Source of the DNA: a virus
Direction: 5' to 3' (one strand)
Virus record (IMG/VR): IMGVR_UViG_3300042691_010701
Location: 1 to 23,906 of that record
Length of the DNA stretch: 23,906 nt
Of this stretch, positions 13,380-20,814 are shown piece after piece (position 1 is the first letter of the stretch; every line of letters begins with the position of its first letter). Position numbers and translations under genes: made by a program. The notes under the pieces are model-generated. The model ran no database searches, was not told the origin of the DNA, and saw nothing but the letters and a program-made list of their open reading frames with translations.

Positions 13380-13603
13380 TTGCAGAGATTAAATTTGTTT
13401 TGCCAGATGAGGCAGATGATTGTGAGGCATGCATGAAAGGTGCAAGATATAAACGCATGATTGATGAGCTTTATGAAGATGTGTTTAGACCACACATTAA
13501 GTATGAAAAGCCAATCATAGGAGATGACCTTAGAGGAAGGGATCTGGATGTCATTGCAGAGATCTGGAATAAATGCAAAGAACATTTTGAGGTGGAAGGA
13601 TGA
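13376..13603 (+). CDS. Conserved small phage protein of unknown function
   Basis: A 75-aa acidic protein with VLPDEADDCEACMKGARYKRMIDELY, written here as VLPDEADDCEAC and GARYKRMIDELY, then HIKYEKP. The order of a Leu-Pro strand, an acidic helix, a G-x-x-Y helix and a KYE segment is shared by many small phage proteins seen in early operons. Its start overlaps the XRE stop (ATGA) with AAGGAG upstream. Function is unknown. Confidence 0.7.
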   Translation: MIAEIKFVLPDEADDCEACMKGARYKRMIDELYEDVFRPHIKYEKPIIGDDLRGRDLDVIAEIWNKCKEHFEVEG

Positions 13604-13785
13604 AAGATAAAGACAAAGACACAATAGAGCAATTTAAACTTATTTATGATTGTCTTGAAGGCATTTCTGCTATTACCGATAATAGATTAGAAATCTATAA
13701 CTCGGTAATAAATTGCTTAATTCTAGAAGCTAAATTTTTAGTCGAGCAAGGTATAAGAGAGCTTGATAAAAGGAAGTCCAAATGA
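13600..13785 (+). CDS. Unknown small helical protein, atypical composition
   Basis: A 61-aa, almost wholly helical protein (DTIEQFKLIYDCLEGI, later EAKFLVEQGIRELDKRK). Start overlaps the previous stop (ATGA). CpG is not depleted here, unlike most of the genome, and GATC is scarce. With the next two genes it forms a compositional island, a sign of recent gain. Confidence 0.6.
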   Translation: MKDKDKDTIEQFKLIYDCLEGISAITDNRLEIYNSVINCLILEAKFLVEQGIRELDKRKSK

Positions 13786-14090
13786 ACGACAAAGACAAAG
13801 AAGCGTTTGAGGAGTGGGTGAAATACAATGTGTCTATTGCTCTTAGAGATCGGTATGGCCTAGCTTTAATTCATACATGGCAAGCCGCTTGTGAGTATAA
13901 GGAAACTGAAAACAAAAAGCTACGTGAGGCTTTAGAGGATTTTATTTTAGAAAGTGAGCATGAACCAAGTTGTAAATATACAGAAGCATTTGGATTTCGA
14001 GAGGACTGTAAGTGCATGGATAGAAGGTATTATAATAGGGATGAATGTATTACTAGAGCTAGTGAAGCACTAAAAGAAATAAAGGAATAA
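13782..14090 (+). CDS. Conserved phage early-region protein, unknown function
   Basis: A 102-aa protein starting DKDKEAFEEWVKYN, with WQAACEYKETENKKLREALE, then a Cys-containing C-terminal part (CKYTEAFGFREDCKCM, ITRASEALKEI). The N-terminal block and the W-x-A-x-x-Y plus coiled-coil block recur in many phage hypothetical proteins. It belongs to the same atypical-composition island as its neighbours. Ribosome binding site AGGAAG is upstream. Confidence 0.65.
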   Translation: MNDKDKEAFEEWVKYNVSIALRDRYGLALIHTWQAACEYKETENKKLREALEDFILESEHEPSCKYTEAFGFREDCKCMDRRYYNRDECITRASEALKEIKE

Positions 14091-14272
14091 AATGATCTAT
14101 TTTCATAAATTTTTACACATCATAATTATAGTAAACTGGAAAAATAGTTTTGGAGTTCACGTAACATTTGAAGATGGTTATGGAATTGTTTTTAGCAAAG
14201 AACAGTGGAATATAATATCAAGTATGTATGAATTTATCGGGGAAATTTAAATAATATAAAGGAATAAAATGA
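14081..14272 (+). repeat. 15-base identical leaders of two successive genes
   Basis: AAAGGAATAAAATGA occurs at 14081-14095 and 14258-14272. Each copy holds the ribosome binding site and ATG, so the gene at 14092-14250 is flanked by direct repeats. Confidence 0.7.
14092..14250 (+). CDS. Small unknown protein (52 aa)
   Basis: ATG follows AAAGGAATAA at good spacing. The protein has an aromatic, hydrophobic N-terminus (MIYFHKFLHIIIIVNW) and a polar strand/helix part (GVHVTFEDGYGIVFSKEQW). The leader of 15 bases is identical to that of the next gene, suggesting this gene was inserted or duplicated as a cassette. It is very AT-rich. Confidence 0.6.
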   Translation: MIYFHKFLHIIIIVNWKNSFGVHVTFEDGYGIVFSKEQWNIISSMYEFIGEI

Positions 14273-14475
14273 AAGTTATATATAAAGAACAGATTTTAGA
14301 AAAGATTTTAGCAGAAAAGAAAAAGGCAGATGTCTTTGGGTGGGAAATTGAAAAAATAATCTTAACTAAATTAGAGTCAGATTTACTTTTTATGCAAAAT
14401 CCAGAGATTGCACCACCTGGAATAGTGGGCAGTATTTATGGCATAAAAATTGAGATAAAGGATCAACATGATTAA
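14269..14475 (+). CDS. Conserved small phage protein of unknown function
   Basis: A 68-aa protein with KVIYKEQILEKILAEKKKAD, a central ekIxLT stretch, and SIYGIKIEI at the end. This type (K-V-x-Y-K-E-Q helix, then x-Y-G-I-x-I strand) is widespread in phage early regions with unknown role. Its start shares a leader repeat with the preceding gene. It overlaps the next gene by eight bases. Confidence 0.65.
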   Translation: MKVIYKEQILEKILAEKKKADVFGWEIEKIILTKLESDLLFMQNPEIAPPGIVGSIYGIKIEIKDQHD

Positions 14476-14674
14476 ACATGATAGGTGTGCAGAGTTTGAA
14501 AAAAGGATCTTAGAGCTTGAGAATAAGCTTATAGACTTTGAGTCAGACTGGGTTAAGATGAGGGATGTTTCTGATAAGGTCCATGATGAAAATAAAAAGT
14601 TAAGAGAGGAAAACATCATCCTTAGGGCAGAGCTTGATGACACCAGGAAGCAGTTAGAAAGGGTATTAGTTTAA
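14468..14674 (+). CDS. Small coiled-coil protein
   Basis: A 68-aa protein predicted to be one long coiled coil: FEKRILELENKLIDFE, then DENKKLREENIILRAELDDTR. AAAGGATC lies upstream. Such proteins are common in phage early operons and probably act through oligomerisation. It ends TAATG into the HNH gene. Function is unknown. Confidence 0.65.
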   Translation: MIKHDRCAEFEKRILELENKLIDFESDWVKMRDVSDKVHDENKKLREENIILRAELDDTRKQLERVLV

Positions 14675-14961
14675 TGAGTTTTGAAAGTGATAAACCATGC
14701 ATCATATGTGGTCAAAATCAACCCAAAATGGTGACATATCACCACATCTATAGAAGAAAGACTTATCCTGAGCATGAGTGGAAGACCTGGAATTTGATGC
14801 CTCTCTGCTTAAAACATCACAATGAAATCCATTCAACATCTAACAGACTGTTTGCATCCAAACATAGACAGGCCCAAAAGTGGTTTGATGATAATGGTTG
14901 GGAAGTTAAACTATCAGGACAATATTTCCATCCTATAGATTTAGATGAAAATGATAGTTAA
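14674..14961 (+). CDS. HNH-type nuclease-fold protein
   Basis: A 95-aa protein with a treble-clef HNH signature: CIICG at 9-13, TYHHIYRRK near 21-29, then WNLMPLCLKHHNEIH near 39-53. The Cys pair and the C-x-x-H pair form the structural zinc site; the HH and later N/H residues would be catalytic. Phage HNH proteins act in packaging, recombination or mobility. It is the last gene of the + strand early operon and its stop overlaps the convergent small gene by four bases. The domain is single and small, so a recombination or host-DNA role is more likely than homing. Confidence 0.8.
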   Translation: MSFESDKPCIICGQNQPKMVTYHHIYRRKTYPEHEWKTWNLMPLCLKHHNEIHSTSNRLFASKHRQAQKWFDDNGWEVKLSGQYFHPIDLDENDS

Positions 14962-15185
14962 TATCCTATACGGCAAGGGCTTTGCTCATCAGTGTAAATA
15001 ATCTCAGTGGGTGGGATATTGTCGGGTGTGCCTAATTCCCAGTGGTAGATCTCTGCATCAGTCTCAACATATTCAATCTCATCAGTTTCTTCCTCAAGAC
15101 TCCAATCCTTAAACATGGCCTCTAATAAGACATCCTGGGCGATTGAATTAAAAGGGAGTAACAAAATAAAGATTAAGACTCTCAT
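14958..15185 (-). CDS. Small exported acidic protein (possible moron)
   Basis: A 75-aa protein with a clear signal peptide: MRVLIFILLLPFNSIAQD, cleaving near A16. The mature part is strongly acidic (LEEETDEIEYVETDAEIYHWE) with one Cys. It is the only gene on its strand here, convergent with the HNH gene and divergent from the lipoprotein at 15267. Exported small proteins carried singly by phages often change the infected cell surface. That function is inference. A weak promoter with TACTAT lies 8 bases before the ATG. Confidence 0.6.
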   Translation of the reverse strand: MRVLIFILLLPFNSIAQDVLLEAMFKDWSLEEETDEIEYVETDAEIYHWELGTPDNIPPTEIIYTDEQSPCRIGY

Positions 15186-15231
15186 GATTAATGATAGTAA
15201 GTCTTTGGATTGATTGTAAATGCCGATTAAT

Positions 15232-15251
15232 TTTACCCTAAGTTTACCCTA
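15232..15251. repeat. Direct repeat TTTACCCTA, 11-bp period, operator-like
   Basis: TTTACCCTA at 15232-15240 and 15243-15251 are spaced by one helical turn and cover the -35 box and spacer, between two divergent genes. This is typical of a binding site for a repressor or activator. Confidence 0.6.
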
Positions 15252-15260
15252 TGCTATAAT
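15232..15260 (+). promoter_or_regulatory. Promoter of the lipoprotein gene, probable leaderless start
   Basis: TTTACC at 15232-15237 and a perfect TATAAT at 15255-15260 are 17 bases apart. The expected start site lies six to seven bases after the -10, at about 15267, the A of the ATG, so the mRNA may be leaderless. Confidence 0.7.
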
Positions 15261-15266
15261 GGGGAT

Positions 15267-15449
15267 ATGAAAATCTTTATCCTGCTATTATTAGTCTCTT
15301 GCGGTAAACCTACGGAAAAATGCATATCTGGGACCGAAAAGATCTTTCTTTGCAAAGCAGAGGTCGCTTCAAATTTCTATCCATCATCTGCACCACAGAC
15401 TGAATTAGACAGATGTCAGGTCACTTATGTGCCAAATGCCTGTTATTAG
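15267..15449 (+). CDS. Small Cys-rich lipoprotein (possible exclusion factor)
   Basis: A 60-aa protein with a very short signal MKIFILLLLVSC; LVSC is a good lipobox with Cys12 as lipidated residue. The mature part is about 49 aa with four Cys (19, 29, 50, 59), able to make two disulfides in the periplasm or outer membrane. It has its own strong promoter and probably a leaderless mRNA. CpG is clearly more common than in neighbouring genes, suggesting recent gain. Small phage lipoproteins of this kind can block receptors against superinfection; that role is inferred from type, not shown. Confidence 0.7.
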   Translation: MKIFILLLLVSCGKPTEKCISGTEKIFLCKAEVASNFYPSSAPQTELDRCQVTYVPNACY

Positions 15450-15479
15450 TTGACACATCTTAACACATCAAAATAAGAT
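15450..15479 (+). promoter_or_regulatory. Candidate late promoter 1
   Basis: TTGACA at 15450-15455 and TAAGAT at 15474-15479, 18-base spacing. The spacer includes ACACATC twice with a 10-bp period (near 15453 and 15463), which may bind an activator. It lies upstream of the head-gene operon. Confidence 0.4.
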
Positions 15480-15486
15480 CAAATTA

Positions 15487-15515
15487 TTGACATGCGTGAG
15501 GCATATCAAAGCATT
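15487..15515 (+). promoter_or_regulatory. Candidate late promoter 2
   Basis: A second perfect TTGACA at 15487-15492, 37 bases after the first, with only a weak -10 (AGCATT region at about 15510-15515). An imperfect dyad ATGC/GCAT lies in the spacer. A poor -10 beside a perfect -35 could mean activator dependence. Confidence 0.35.
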
Positions 15516-15529
15516 AGACGGAGGTCTAT

Positions 15530-15706
15530 GTGGAAATAGGGGCAATCAATGCCATCTTAAGCTCTATTAAAACTAGAGTAGATGGATCAGTCACAATCAA
15601 TCTTGAGGTCAATCCAACAGAGATTGAGGTCATCAATAAATTAATGCAGTCTTATTTGCTTAATCAAAAGCTTTTCACTGTTGCATTTGTGAAGGTGGAT
15701 GAATGA
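15530..15706 (+). CDS. Small conserved pre-terminase protein, GTG start
   Basis: A 58-aa protein starting GTG with a strong GGAGG five bases upstream, which decides the start. Sequence pattern: KTRVDGSVTINLEVNPTEIEVI, split as VDGSVTINLEV and NPTEIEVINKLM, ending VAFVKVDE. Small proteins with this V-D-G-S-V-x-I-x-L-E-V block are often found just before the terminase small subunit. Its stop overlaps the terminase start (ATGA). The role is unknown. Confidence 0.65.
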   Translation: MEIGAINAILSSIKTRVDGSVTINLEVNPTEIEVINKLMQSYLLNQKLFTVAFVKVDE

Positions 15707-16086
15707 GGCAAGTGGGAAGACCAAGCACTTACACTGAAGACATGCCAGAGAAGATGATGAAATGGTTCAATAGGCCAATTGCCACTTACTCTGGGCACAA
15801 GACCATAATCACAAAGTTTCCTACTTTTGAAAGGTTTGCATTAGAGCATGGTGTGCATCACCAAACTTTGCTTAATTGGTGTGATAAACATCCAGAATTT
15901 TTAGAGGCATATAACATTTGTAAGGGGATCCAGAAAGATTTGCTCATTGAAGGTGGACTATCTGGGATCTACAAAGAAAGATTTGCCATGTTTCTAAGTG
16001 TGAATGTCTCAGACTTAAAAGATAAAGTAGAGCAGACAATAGATCAAAAAGTGGTGCAAGTTTCATTGAACTACAAAGATGAATAA
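15703..16086 (+). CDS. terS: Terminase small subunit
   Basis: A 127-aa protein with the N-terminal GRPSTYTED motif and an HTH region (FERFALEHGVHHQTLLNWCD, about residues 45-65), followed by helices (FLEAYNICKGIQKDLLIEGGL). This is the family pattern for small subunits that bind the packaging site and direct the large subunit. It is translationally coupled to both neighbours (ATGA before, TAATG after). The genome should be cut by this complex; headful or site-specific cutting cannot be told from sequence. Confidence 0.8.
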   Translation: MRQVGRPSTYTEDMPEKMMKWFNRPIATYSGHKTIITKFPTFERFALEHGVHHQTLLNWCDKHPEFLEAYNICKGIQKDLLIEGGLSGIYKERFAMFLSVNVSDLKDKVEQTIDQKVVQVSLNYKDE

Positions 16087-17432
16087 TGTCCACACCTACA
16101 CTGCAAGAGTTTAACCCTAAGCTTATTCCCTGGCAGTATAAGGCAATCAAAGAGATCAACAGTTTTGACTACTCAACAGGGATCAATGAGATCTTATTCT
16201 CTGGATCTGTTGGATCTGCCAAGTCAATCAATGGTGCTCACATCCTGGCAAGGCACTTAATAGAAAACCCAAACTCAAGAGCGTTAGTTGTGAGGAGAGC
16301 TTTAAAGGATCTTAAGAGGACCTTTTGGCAATTGTTTCTCAAGCACCTATCAGACACACCTGAGCTTATAAAATCCTACAATAAATCAGAGATGAAGATC
16401 ACTCTAGTCAATGGCAGTGAGTGCATTGGTGACAGCTATGATGACATGAACCTGGAAAAGTTTAGATCACTTGAGTTATCTATGGCACTTATCGAGGAAG
16501 CTACAGAGTCAGAAAGAGAGCTTTATGATGCTATCAAGATGAGAGTAGGGCGATTGCCTGCAATCAAGCAAAACATCATCCTCGCAATAACTAACCCAGA
16601 CTCACCTTCACACTATCTCTATAACTACTTTATAGAATCCCAGTCACACAATAGAAAGGTGGTATACTCACTTACTGAGCAAAATCCTTTCTTGCCACCA
16701 TGGTATGTGCAGAATCTAAAGAATGATCTGGATCCTAAGATGGCCTTAAGGATGCTTGAGGGGAAATGGATTGAGATAGCTGAGGAAGTGATCTACTGGA
16801 ATTTTGACATGCAAAGAAACTATAAGGATCATAGCTATCAGTTTGATCCAAGGTTTCCAATAGACTTTATGCATGACTTTAACATCGGGCACAATAAACC
16901 AATGTCTATGGCAGTGGGACAGTTTATCAATGGGACCTATCATGTAGCCAAGACCATCTTAATTGAAGGTGCCTCAACATCAAACATCATGGATGAGCTA
17001 GCAGACACAGGGATCCTTGATCTACAATGTCCAAGCTTCAGAGTCTTTGGTGATGCCACAGGGAAACATAAGGACACAAGAAACTTTAGATCAGACTATG
17101 ACATCATAAAGCAGTGTTTGATGAGTCACAGAAGAAAAGACAATAGGCCAATGAATGTGGTCTTTGAAGTACCTACGGCAAACCCACACATAAGGGAAAG
17201 ACATAACTTAATGAACGCTCTTTTCCTCAATGCCAATAATCAAACCAGGTTCTACATCTACAAAGATGCCTTTGATGCCACAAAAGGTTTTAGACTTACA
17301 AAGTATAAGCAAGGTGCAAGACTGGTAGAGGATGACTCTACTCCAAAAGAGCAACATGTGACTACTGCAGTTGGTTATTGGTGTTATAGACTTGAGACAA
17401 TCAAACCGATCAAGAAAGTTGTCATTAGTTAA
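16086..17432 (+). CDS. terL: Terminase large subunit
   Basis: A 448-aa packaging motor. The ATPase domain has a Walker A-like SGSVGSAKS at 39-47, Walker B MALIEEAT at 133-140 with catalytic Glu, and coupling motif AITNPDSPS near 167-175. The C-terminal nuclease domain has HDFNIG at 263-268 (Asp264) and VFGDATG at 320-326 (Asp323), acids that by family bind metal for DNA cutting. Length is normal for PBSX/SPP1-like large subunits. It overlaps the small-subunit stop by one base and is followed by the portal, the standard order. Confidence 0.92.
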   Translation: MSTPTLQEFNPKLIPWQYKAIKEINSFDYSTGINEILFSGSVGSAKSINGAHILARHLIENPNSRALVVRRALKDLKRTFWQLFLKHLSDTPELIKSYNKSEMKITLVNGSECIGDSYDDMNLEKFRSLELSMALIEEATESERELYDAIKMRVGRLPAIKQNIILAITNPDSPSHYLYNYFIESQSHNRKVVYSLTEQNPFLPPWYVQNLKNDLDPKMALRMLEGKWIEIAEEVIYWNFDMQRNYKDHSYQFDPRFPIDFMHDFNIGHNKPMSMAVGQFINGTYHVAKTILIEGASTSNIMDELADTGILDLQCPSFRVFGDATGKHKDTRNFRSDYDIIKQCLMSHRRKDNRPMNVVFEVPTANPHIRERHNLMNALFLNANNQTRFYIYKDAFDATKGFRLTKYKQGARLVEDDSTPKEQHVTTAVGYWCYRLETIKPIKKVVIS

Positions 17433-17468
17433 ATTCCTGCCTACAATTAAACACATCAAGGGTGGATC

Positions 17469-19094
17469 ATGGACTATCAATTAACTCAAGAATTTGTTTT
17501 CAACACAATCAATGAGATAGAATCAAATCAAAACAAAGACAGAAAGAAAAAAGAGTTTGCCTCATGGCAGATCTATGATGGTAACTTACGCTACTATGTA
17601 GAAAATAAAGTCAAACAAATGTACCCGAAAACCTGGGAGTCTTACACTATTTCAGACTATTCAGTGATCAAAAAGATTGTAGATAAAAAGTCACAGTCTT
17701 ATAAAGAATCACCGATCAGGAAGCTAGACACAGATCAAGAGACTCAAGACTATCAAGACATCATGAGTGAGTTTAGATTTAATCAGGCCATGAGAAGCTT
17801 TGACAGAGTTTACAATCAACATAAGTATGCCTTAATGGCAGTCTTCCTTGAGAAAGAGATTGAAGATAATAAGGTCAAAAAAGAGTTTAAGTTTATCCCA
17901 TTAGCACCTTATGAGTATGACTTAGTCAGATCACAAGATGGATCCCTTGAGGCAGTTATCCTCTCTTATCCAGATGACTATGTGATCACTGGCCCAGAGT
18001 CAGACTACATCAATGCCACTATCTCAGAGGCAGGGCAACAAGATGAGGCAAGAGGATCAAAGGTCTATGCCTTTTGGACAGAAGATGAACATAAGATTTT
18101 CAAAGTCTCTAAGGATGACAATGGATCAAAGAGGATTGAATATCTAGAGATCCCAGAAAACCCACAAGGGATCAATCCCTATGGTGTGCTTCCATTTGTC
18201 TATGTACCATCAAGTTATGATCCAAACTATCCTGTAAACTCTCCACTACCTTATCAGTCTATTGAGCTTAATGCTCTCATGTCTGTCTACCTAACAAGTG
18301 GCAACATGCAGATAGGTCAATTGGTTTTGAAGTACCCTGCAGATCAAGAGATTGAGATGGTGACATCAGGACTCTTCACAGGGATGAAGCTTCCACAATC
18401 CAAAAACCCAGATGATCCAGACACAGAGGCAGACTACATCTCACCTACTCCAAACTTGTCTGGGCATAGAGAATCTATCCTCACTTATCTATCAATGATA
18501 TTAGATGAGCAGGGAATTAACTCAAACCAAATCATTAATCCAAACGAAAAATTTACATCAGGATTTGACAGATTATTAAGCTCTGCAGATTTGCAGGGAA
18601 TAATTGAAGCTAACCAAGACCTTTATCACACCGTTGAGCAACAAGTGTATAAGATCATCAAAAAGATGCACATCAATGAAGGTGAGGCAGGCAAGTTTAG
18701 ATCTGAAAACATCCAAGTGATCTACAGAAAACCTAAGATCCTAGTAAGTGATAGAGAGAAGCTAGAAAACCTTAAGCTCATGGAAGACCTTGGTGTACTA
18801 CTTGAATGGCAGAAGTTTCAAATTGTGGATCCTAACTTATCAGATGAGCAGGCGAGAGAAAGACTTGAGATGAAGAAAGATGAGAAGCGTAAAGCTCTTG
18901 AGGCACTAAGCACAGATGATGCGTTTAATGGTGCACAGGTTACATCTATTGTTGAGGTAGTTGAGAAGGTAGCAAATGGCACAATCCCTAGAGAGTCAGG
19001 GGTAGCAATCCTTGTGGCATCTTTTGGCATCTCAGAAGAAAATGCAAACAAGATGATCCCAGGTGCAGGATTTCAACCATCAGTGGTCCCATAG
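17469..19094 (+). CDS. Portal protein
   Basis: A 541-aa protein after the terminase, with AAGGGTGG upstream of its ATG. It has an N-terminal helical and beta wing region, FKFIPLAPYEYDLV, GVLPFVYVPSSYDPN, a central stretch with INSNQIINPNEKFTSGFDRLL around residues 350-370, and a long C-terminal helix, as in SPP1-type portals. The C-terminal block (DDAFNGAQVTSIVEVV, then GISEENANKMIP) also recurs in phage portals. Twelve copies would form the DNA entry ring in the capsid. Confidence 0.85.
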   Translation: MDYQLTQEFVFNTINEIESNQNKDRKKKEFASWQIYDGNLRYYVENKVKQMYPKTWESYTISDYSVIKKIVDKKSQSYKESPIRKLDTDQETQDYQDIMSEFRFNQAMRSFDRVYNQHKYALMAVFLEKEIEDNKVKKEFKFIPLAPYEYDLVRSQDGSLEAVILSYPDDYVITGPESDYINATISEAGQQDEARGSKVYAFWTEDEHKIFKVSKDDNGSKRIEYLEIPENPQGINPYGVLPFVYVPSSYDPNYPVNSPLPYQSIELNALMSVYLTSGNMQIGQLVLKYPADQEIEMVTSGLFTGMKLPQSKNPDDPDTEADYISPTPNLSGHRESILTYLSMILDEQGINSNQIINPNEKFTSGFDRLLSSADLQGIIEANQDLYHTVEQQVYKIIKKMHINEGEAGKFRSENIQVIYRKPKILVSDREKLENLKLMEDLGVLLEWQKFQIVDPNLSDEQARERLEMKKDEKRKALEALSTDDAFNGAQVTSIVEVVEKVANGTIPRESGVAILVASFGISEENANKMIPGAGFQPSVVP

Positions 19095-19095
19095 A

Positions 19096-19578
19096 ATGGC
19101 ATTAAAAAAGGATGAGACTAGCTTCCTATTTAAACCAGACATAGATGCTAAGGCAGATGAGTTTGGAGTTAAATTAAGCAAGTCAGAAAAGAAAGAGCTA
19201 TTAAATGAGATAGGTGATTATCTTGTCACTGAGATCCTTTCTTATGTTGGTGATGCCAATAGTCCAGTCAGTGGTTATGGTGAGTTTAAAAAGTTATCCA
19301 AAGAGTATGCAGATAGAGAAAAGCTTGGTGATCGGTCCCCTATCCTGGAATTAAATGGTGACATGCTTGAGGCATTAACCTTTGAGATAGTAGATGGATC
19401 CTTAAAAGTAGGGATCTTTGATGAGGATCAAGCTATCAAGAGTTATAACCACAATAAGGGTGACACAGTCCCCATGAGAAGATTTATCCCAGATCAGAAA
19501 GAGAAACTCAAGAAAGACATAACGTCTTATGTTGACACAATCATAGAGGATTATTTGAGTGATAAAGGGCAGGATTAA
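19096..19578 (+). CDS. Neck / virion morphogenesis protein 1
   Basis: A 160-aa protein; I chose ATG 19096, directly after the portal stop, over a GTG 33 bases earlier. The core reads SPVSGYGEFKKLSKEY, LELNGDMLEALTFEI, YNHNKGDTVPMRRFIP, then a long helix. The order of G-x-M-L-x-x-L, a His-Asn-x-G segment and RRFIP fits the gpG/gpS/HK97-gp10 type of neck or tail-completion protein. The next gene has the same pattern, so they look like tandem relatives. Confidence 0.65.
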   Translation: MALKKDETSFLFKPDIDAKADEFGVKLSKSEKKELLNEIGDYLVTEILSYVGDANSPVSGYGEFKKLSKEYADREKLGDRSPILELNGDMLEALTFEIVDGSLKVGIFDEDQAIKSYNHNKGDTVPMRRFIPDQKEKLKKDITSYVDTIIEDYLSDKGQD

Positions 19579-20158
19579 CGCAACCAAAGTCATTAAGGCA
19601 TTGAAGAAATCCAATGCCAATATAAAGAATGAATTTGTCCACATCGTGGAGAGAAAGGGAAAATATTTAACTGATGCAATTAAGGACCTTATCACAAAAG
19701 GGATCTCACCTGTCTTTGGTATTAGAAAGTTTCAAAGATATTCAGAGTCATACAATGAACAAATCAAGGGGAAGTTATCTTTCTTTACCACTAAGAGTAA
19801 ACAGATTGTCCCAGTCATAGAAGAGAAAACAAGCAACGAAAAAGGTAAGAAGAAAACCTATGCCAAACAAGGTTTAGGCTACAACAAAAAGCTAAGGCCA
19901 ATTAATATGACTCTATCAGGCAAGATGCTAGACTCACTCAAAGCAGGAAACAAAAGAGATGAGGCCATGATTTGGTTCAATGATAAAAAAGCAGATTACC
20001 ACAATGAAGGTGCAAAACTTTGGCATGGTGGAGAGTTACCAAAAAGACGTTTACTTCCCACAAATGATGGAGAAAGATTTCATAAGAATGTTTTTAAACT
20101 CATTAGATCTTATGTTGGGGAAGCTGTAGAGAAAGCATTTAAGTCAACATTTAAGTGA
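19559..20158 (+). CDS. Neck / virion morphogenesis protein 2, related to protein 1
   Basis: A 199-aa basic protein starting at a GTG that overlaps the previous gene by 20 bases, with GAGG nine bases upstream. C-terminal half: MTLSGKMLDSLKAG, KKADYHNEGAKLWH, LPKRRLLPTNDGERF, then VFKLIRSYVGEAVEKAF. This mirrors the motif order of the preceding protein (G-x-M-L-x-x-L, H-N-x-G, RRxxP, long helix). Both may sit at the head-tail joint. A Lys-rich insert (about residues 85-115) is specific to this one. Confidence 0.65.
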   Translation: MIKGRINATKVIKALKKSNANIKNEFVHIVERKGKYLTDAIKDLITKGISPVFGIRKFQRYSESYNEQIKGKLSFFTTKSKQIVPVIEEKTSNEKGKKKTYAKQGLGYNKKLRPINMTLSGKMLDSLKAGNKRDEAMIWFNDKKADYHNEGAKLWHGGELPKRRLLPTNDGERFHKNVFKLIRSYVGEAVEKAFKSTFK

Positions 20159-20183
20159 TTATCTAGACAATAGAGCTAGATAA
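20159..20183 (+). other. Perfect 8-bp inverted repeat before the scaffold gene
   Basis: TTATCTAG (20159-20166) pairs with CTAGATAA (20176-20183) across a 9-base loop, starting just inside the previous stop and ending 22 bases before ATG 20206. No T-run follows, so it is not a terminator. It may be an mRNA-processing or stability site that raises scaffold and capsid expression. Confidence 0.55.
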
Positions 20184-20205
20184 ATTAATAATAATAGGAG
20201 GATTC

Positions 20206-20805
20206 ATGGAAAATGCAGAGCTTGGTGGAGATCAAGCAAGTGTGGGCGAAGGCACTACATTATCAGTTGAGCAATTGATGGAAAAGGTTAATGCACTTCA
20301 GAAGACCAACGAGAGGTTGATTGATGAACATCGCAAGGCCAAACAATCAAATGCAGGCTACAGAGAAATGATTGAACAGGTAGAGAGGAAGAAACTGGAA
20401 ACGGATGGTAACTTGTCTAGTCAATTAGAGTATGAACGAAAGAAAAACTCTGAGCTAGCACAAGCCTATTCTGAGATTAAACAAAAGACTCTGAAAACTA
20501 ACATCATCAATACCTTTCTTAAGGTTGCACCAGATGTTAATGACATTGATGATTTGTTAAATCAACCAAAGTTTTCCCACTTACTCAAAGATGCTATTGA
20601 TGAAGAGTCATTAAGCATTAATGAGGAAATGGCACAGATCTACAAAAATGAAGTTCTCAATGCAAAGCCATGGTTGAAAAAACAAAGTCCAAAGGTTGGA
20701 GCAGTTACCACAAAGCCTAGCTTTATTGGTGGCAATCAAACTGATGACTACAGATCCTTAGAAAAAGATGAGTTAGAAAAGTTTATTAAAGCAAAATTCA
20801 AATAG
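20206..20805 (+). CDS. Capsid scaffolding protein
   Basis: A 199-aa acidic protein directly before the major capsid gene, with a strong AGGAGG before its ATG. A coiled coil spans about residues 18-105 (VEQLMEKVNALQKTNERL, then EYERKKNSELAQAYSEI), followed by helices and a basic C-terminal helix ending EKFIKAKFK. Scaffolds often bind the shell through such a C-terminal basic helix. No protease motif is seen here, and no separate protease gene is present, so the scaffold is probably released intact or cleaved by other means. Confidence 0.75.
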   Translation: MENAELGGDQASVGEGTTLSVEQLMEKVNALQKTNERLIDEHRKAKQSNAGYREMIEQVERKKLETDGNLSSQLEYERKKNSELAQAYSEIKQKTLKTNIINTFLKVAPDVNDIDDLLNQPKFSHLLKDAIDEESLSINEEMAQIYKNEVLNAKPWLKKQSPKVGAVTTKPSFIGGNQTDDYRSLEKDELEKFIKAKFK

Positions 20806-20814
20806 GAGTAAATT

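Noticed and set aside
10677-15530. Lysogeny module or integrase
   Set aside because: Only a Cro-sized XRE protein is found. No integrase, recombinase, repressor pair or attachment site is visible.
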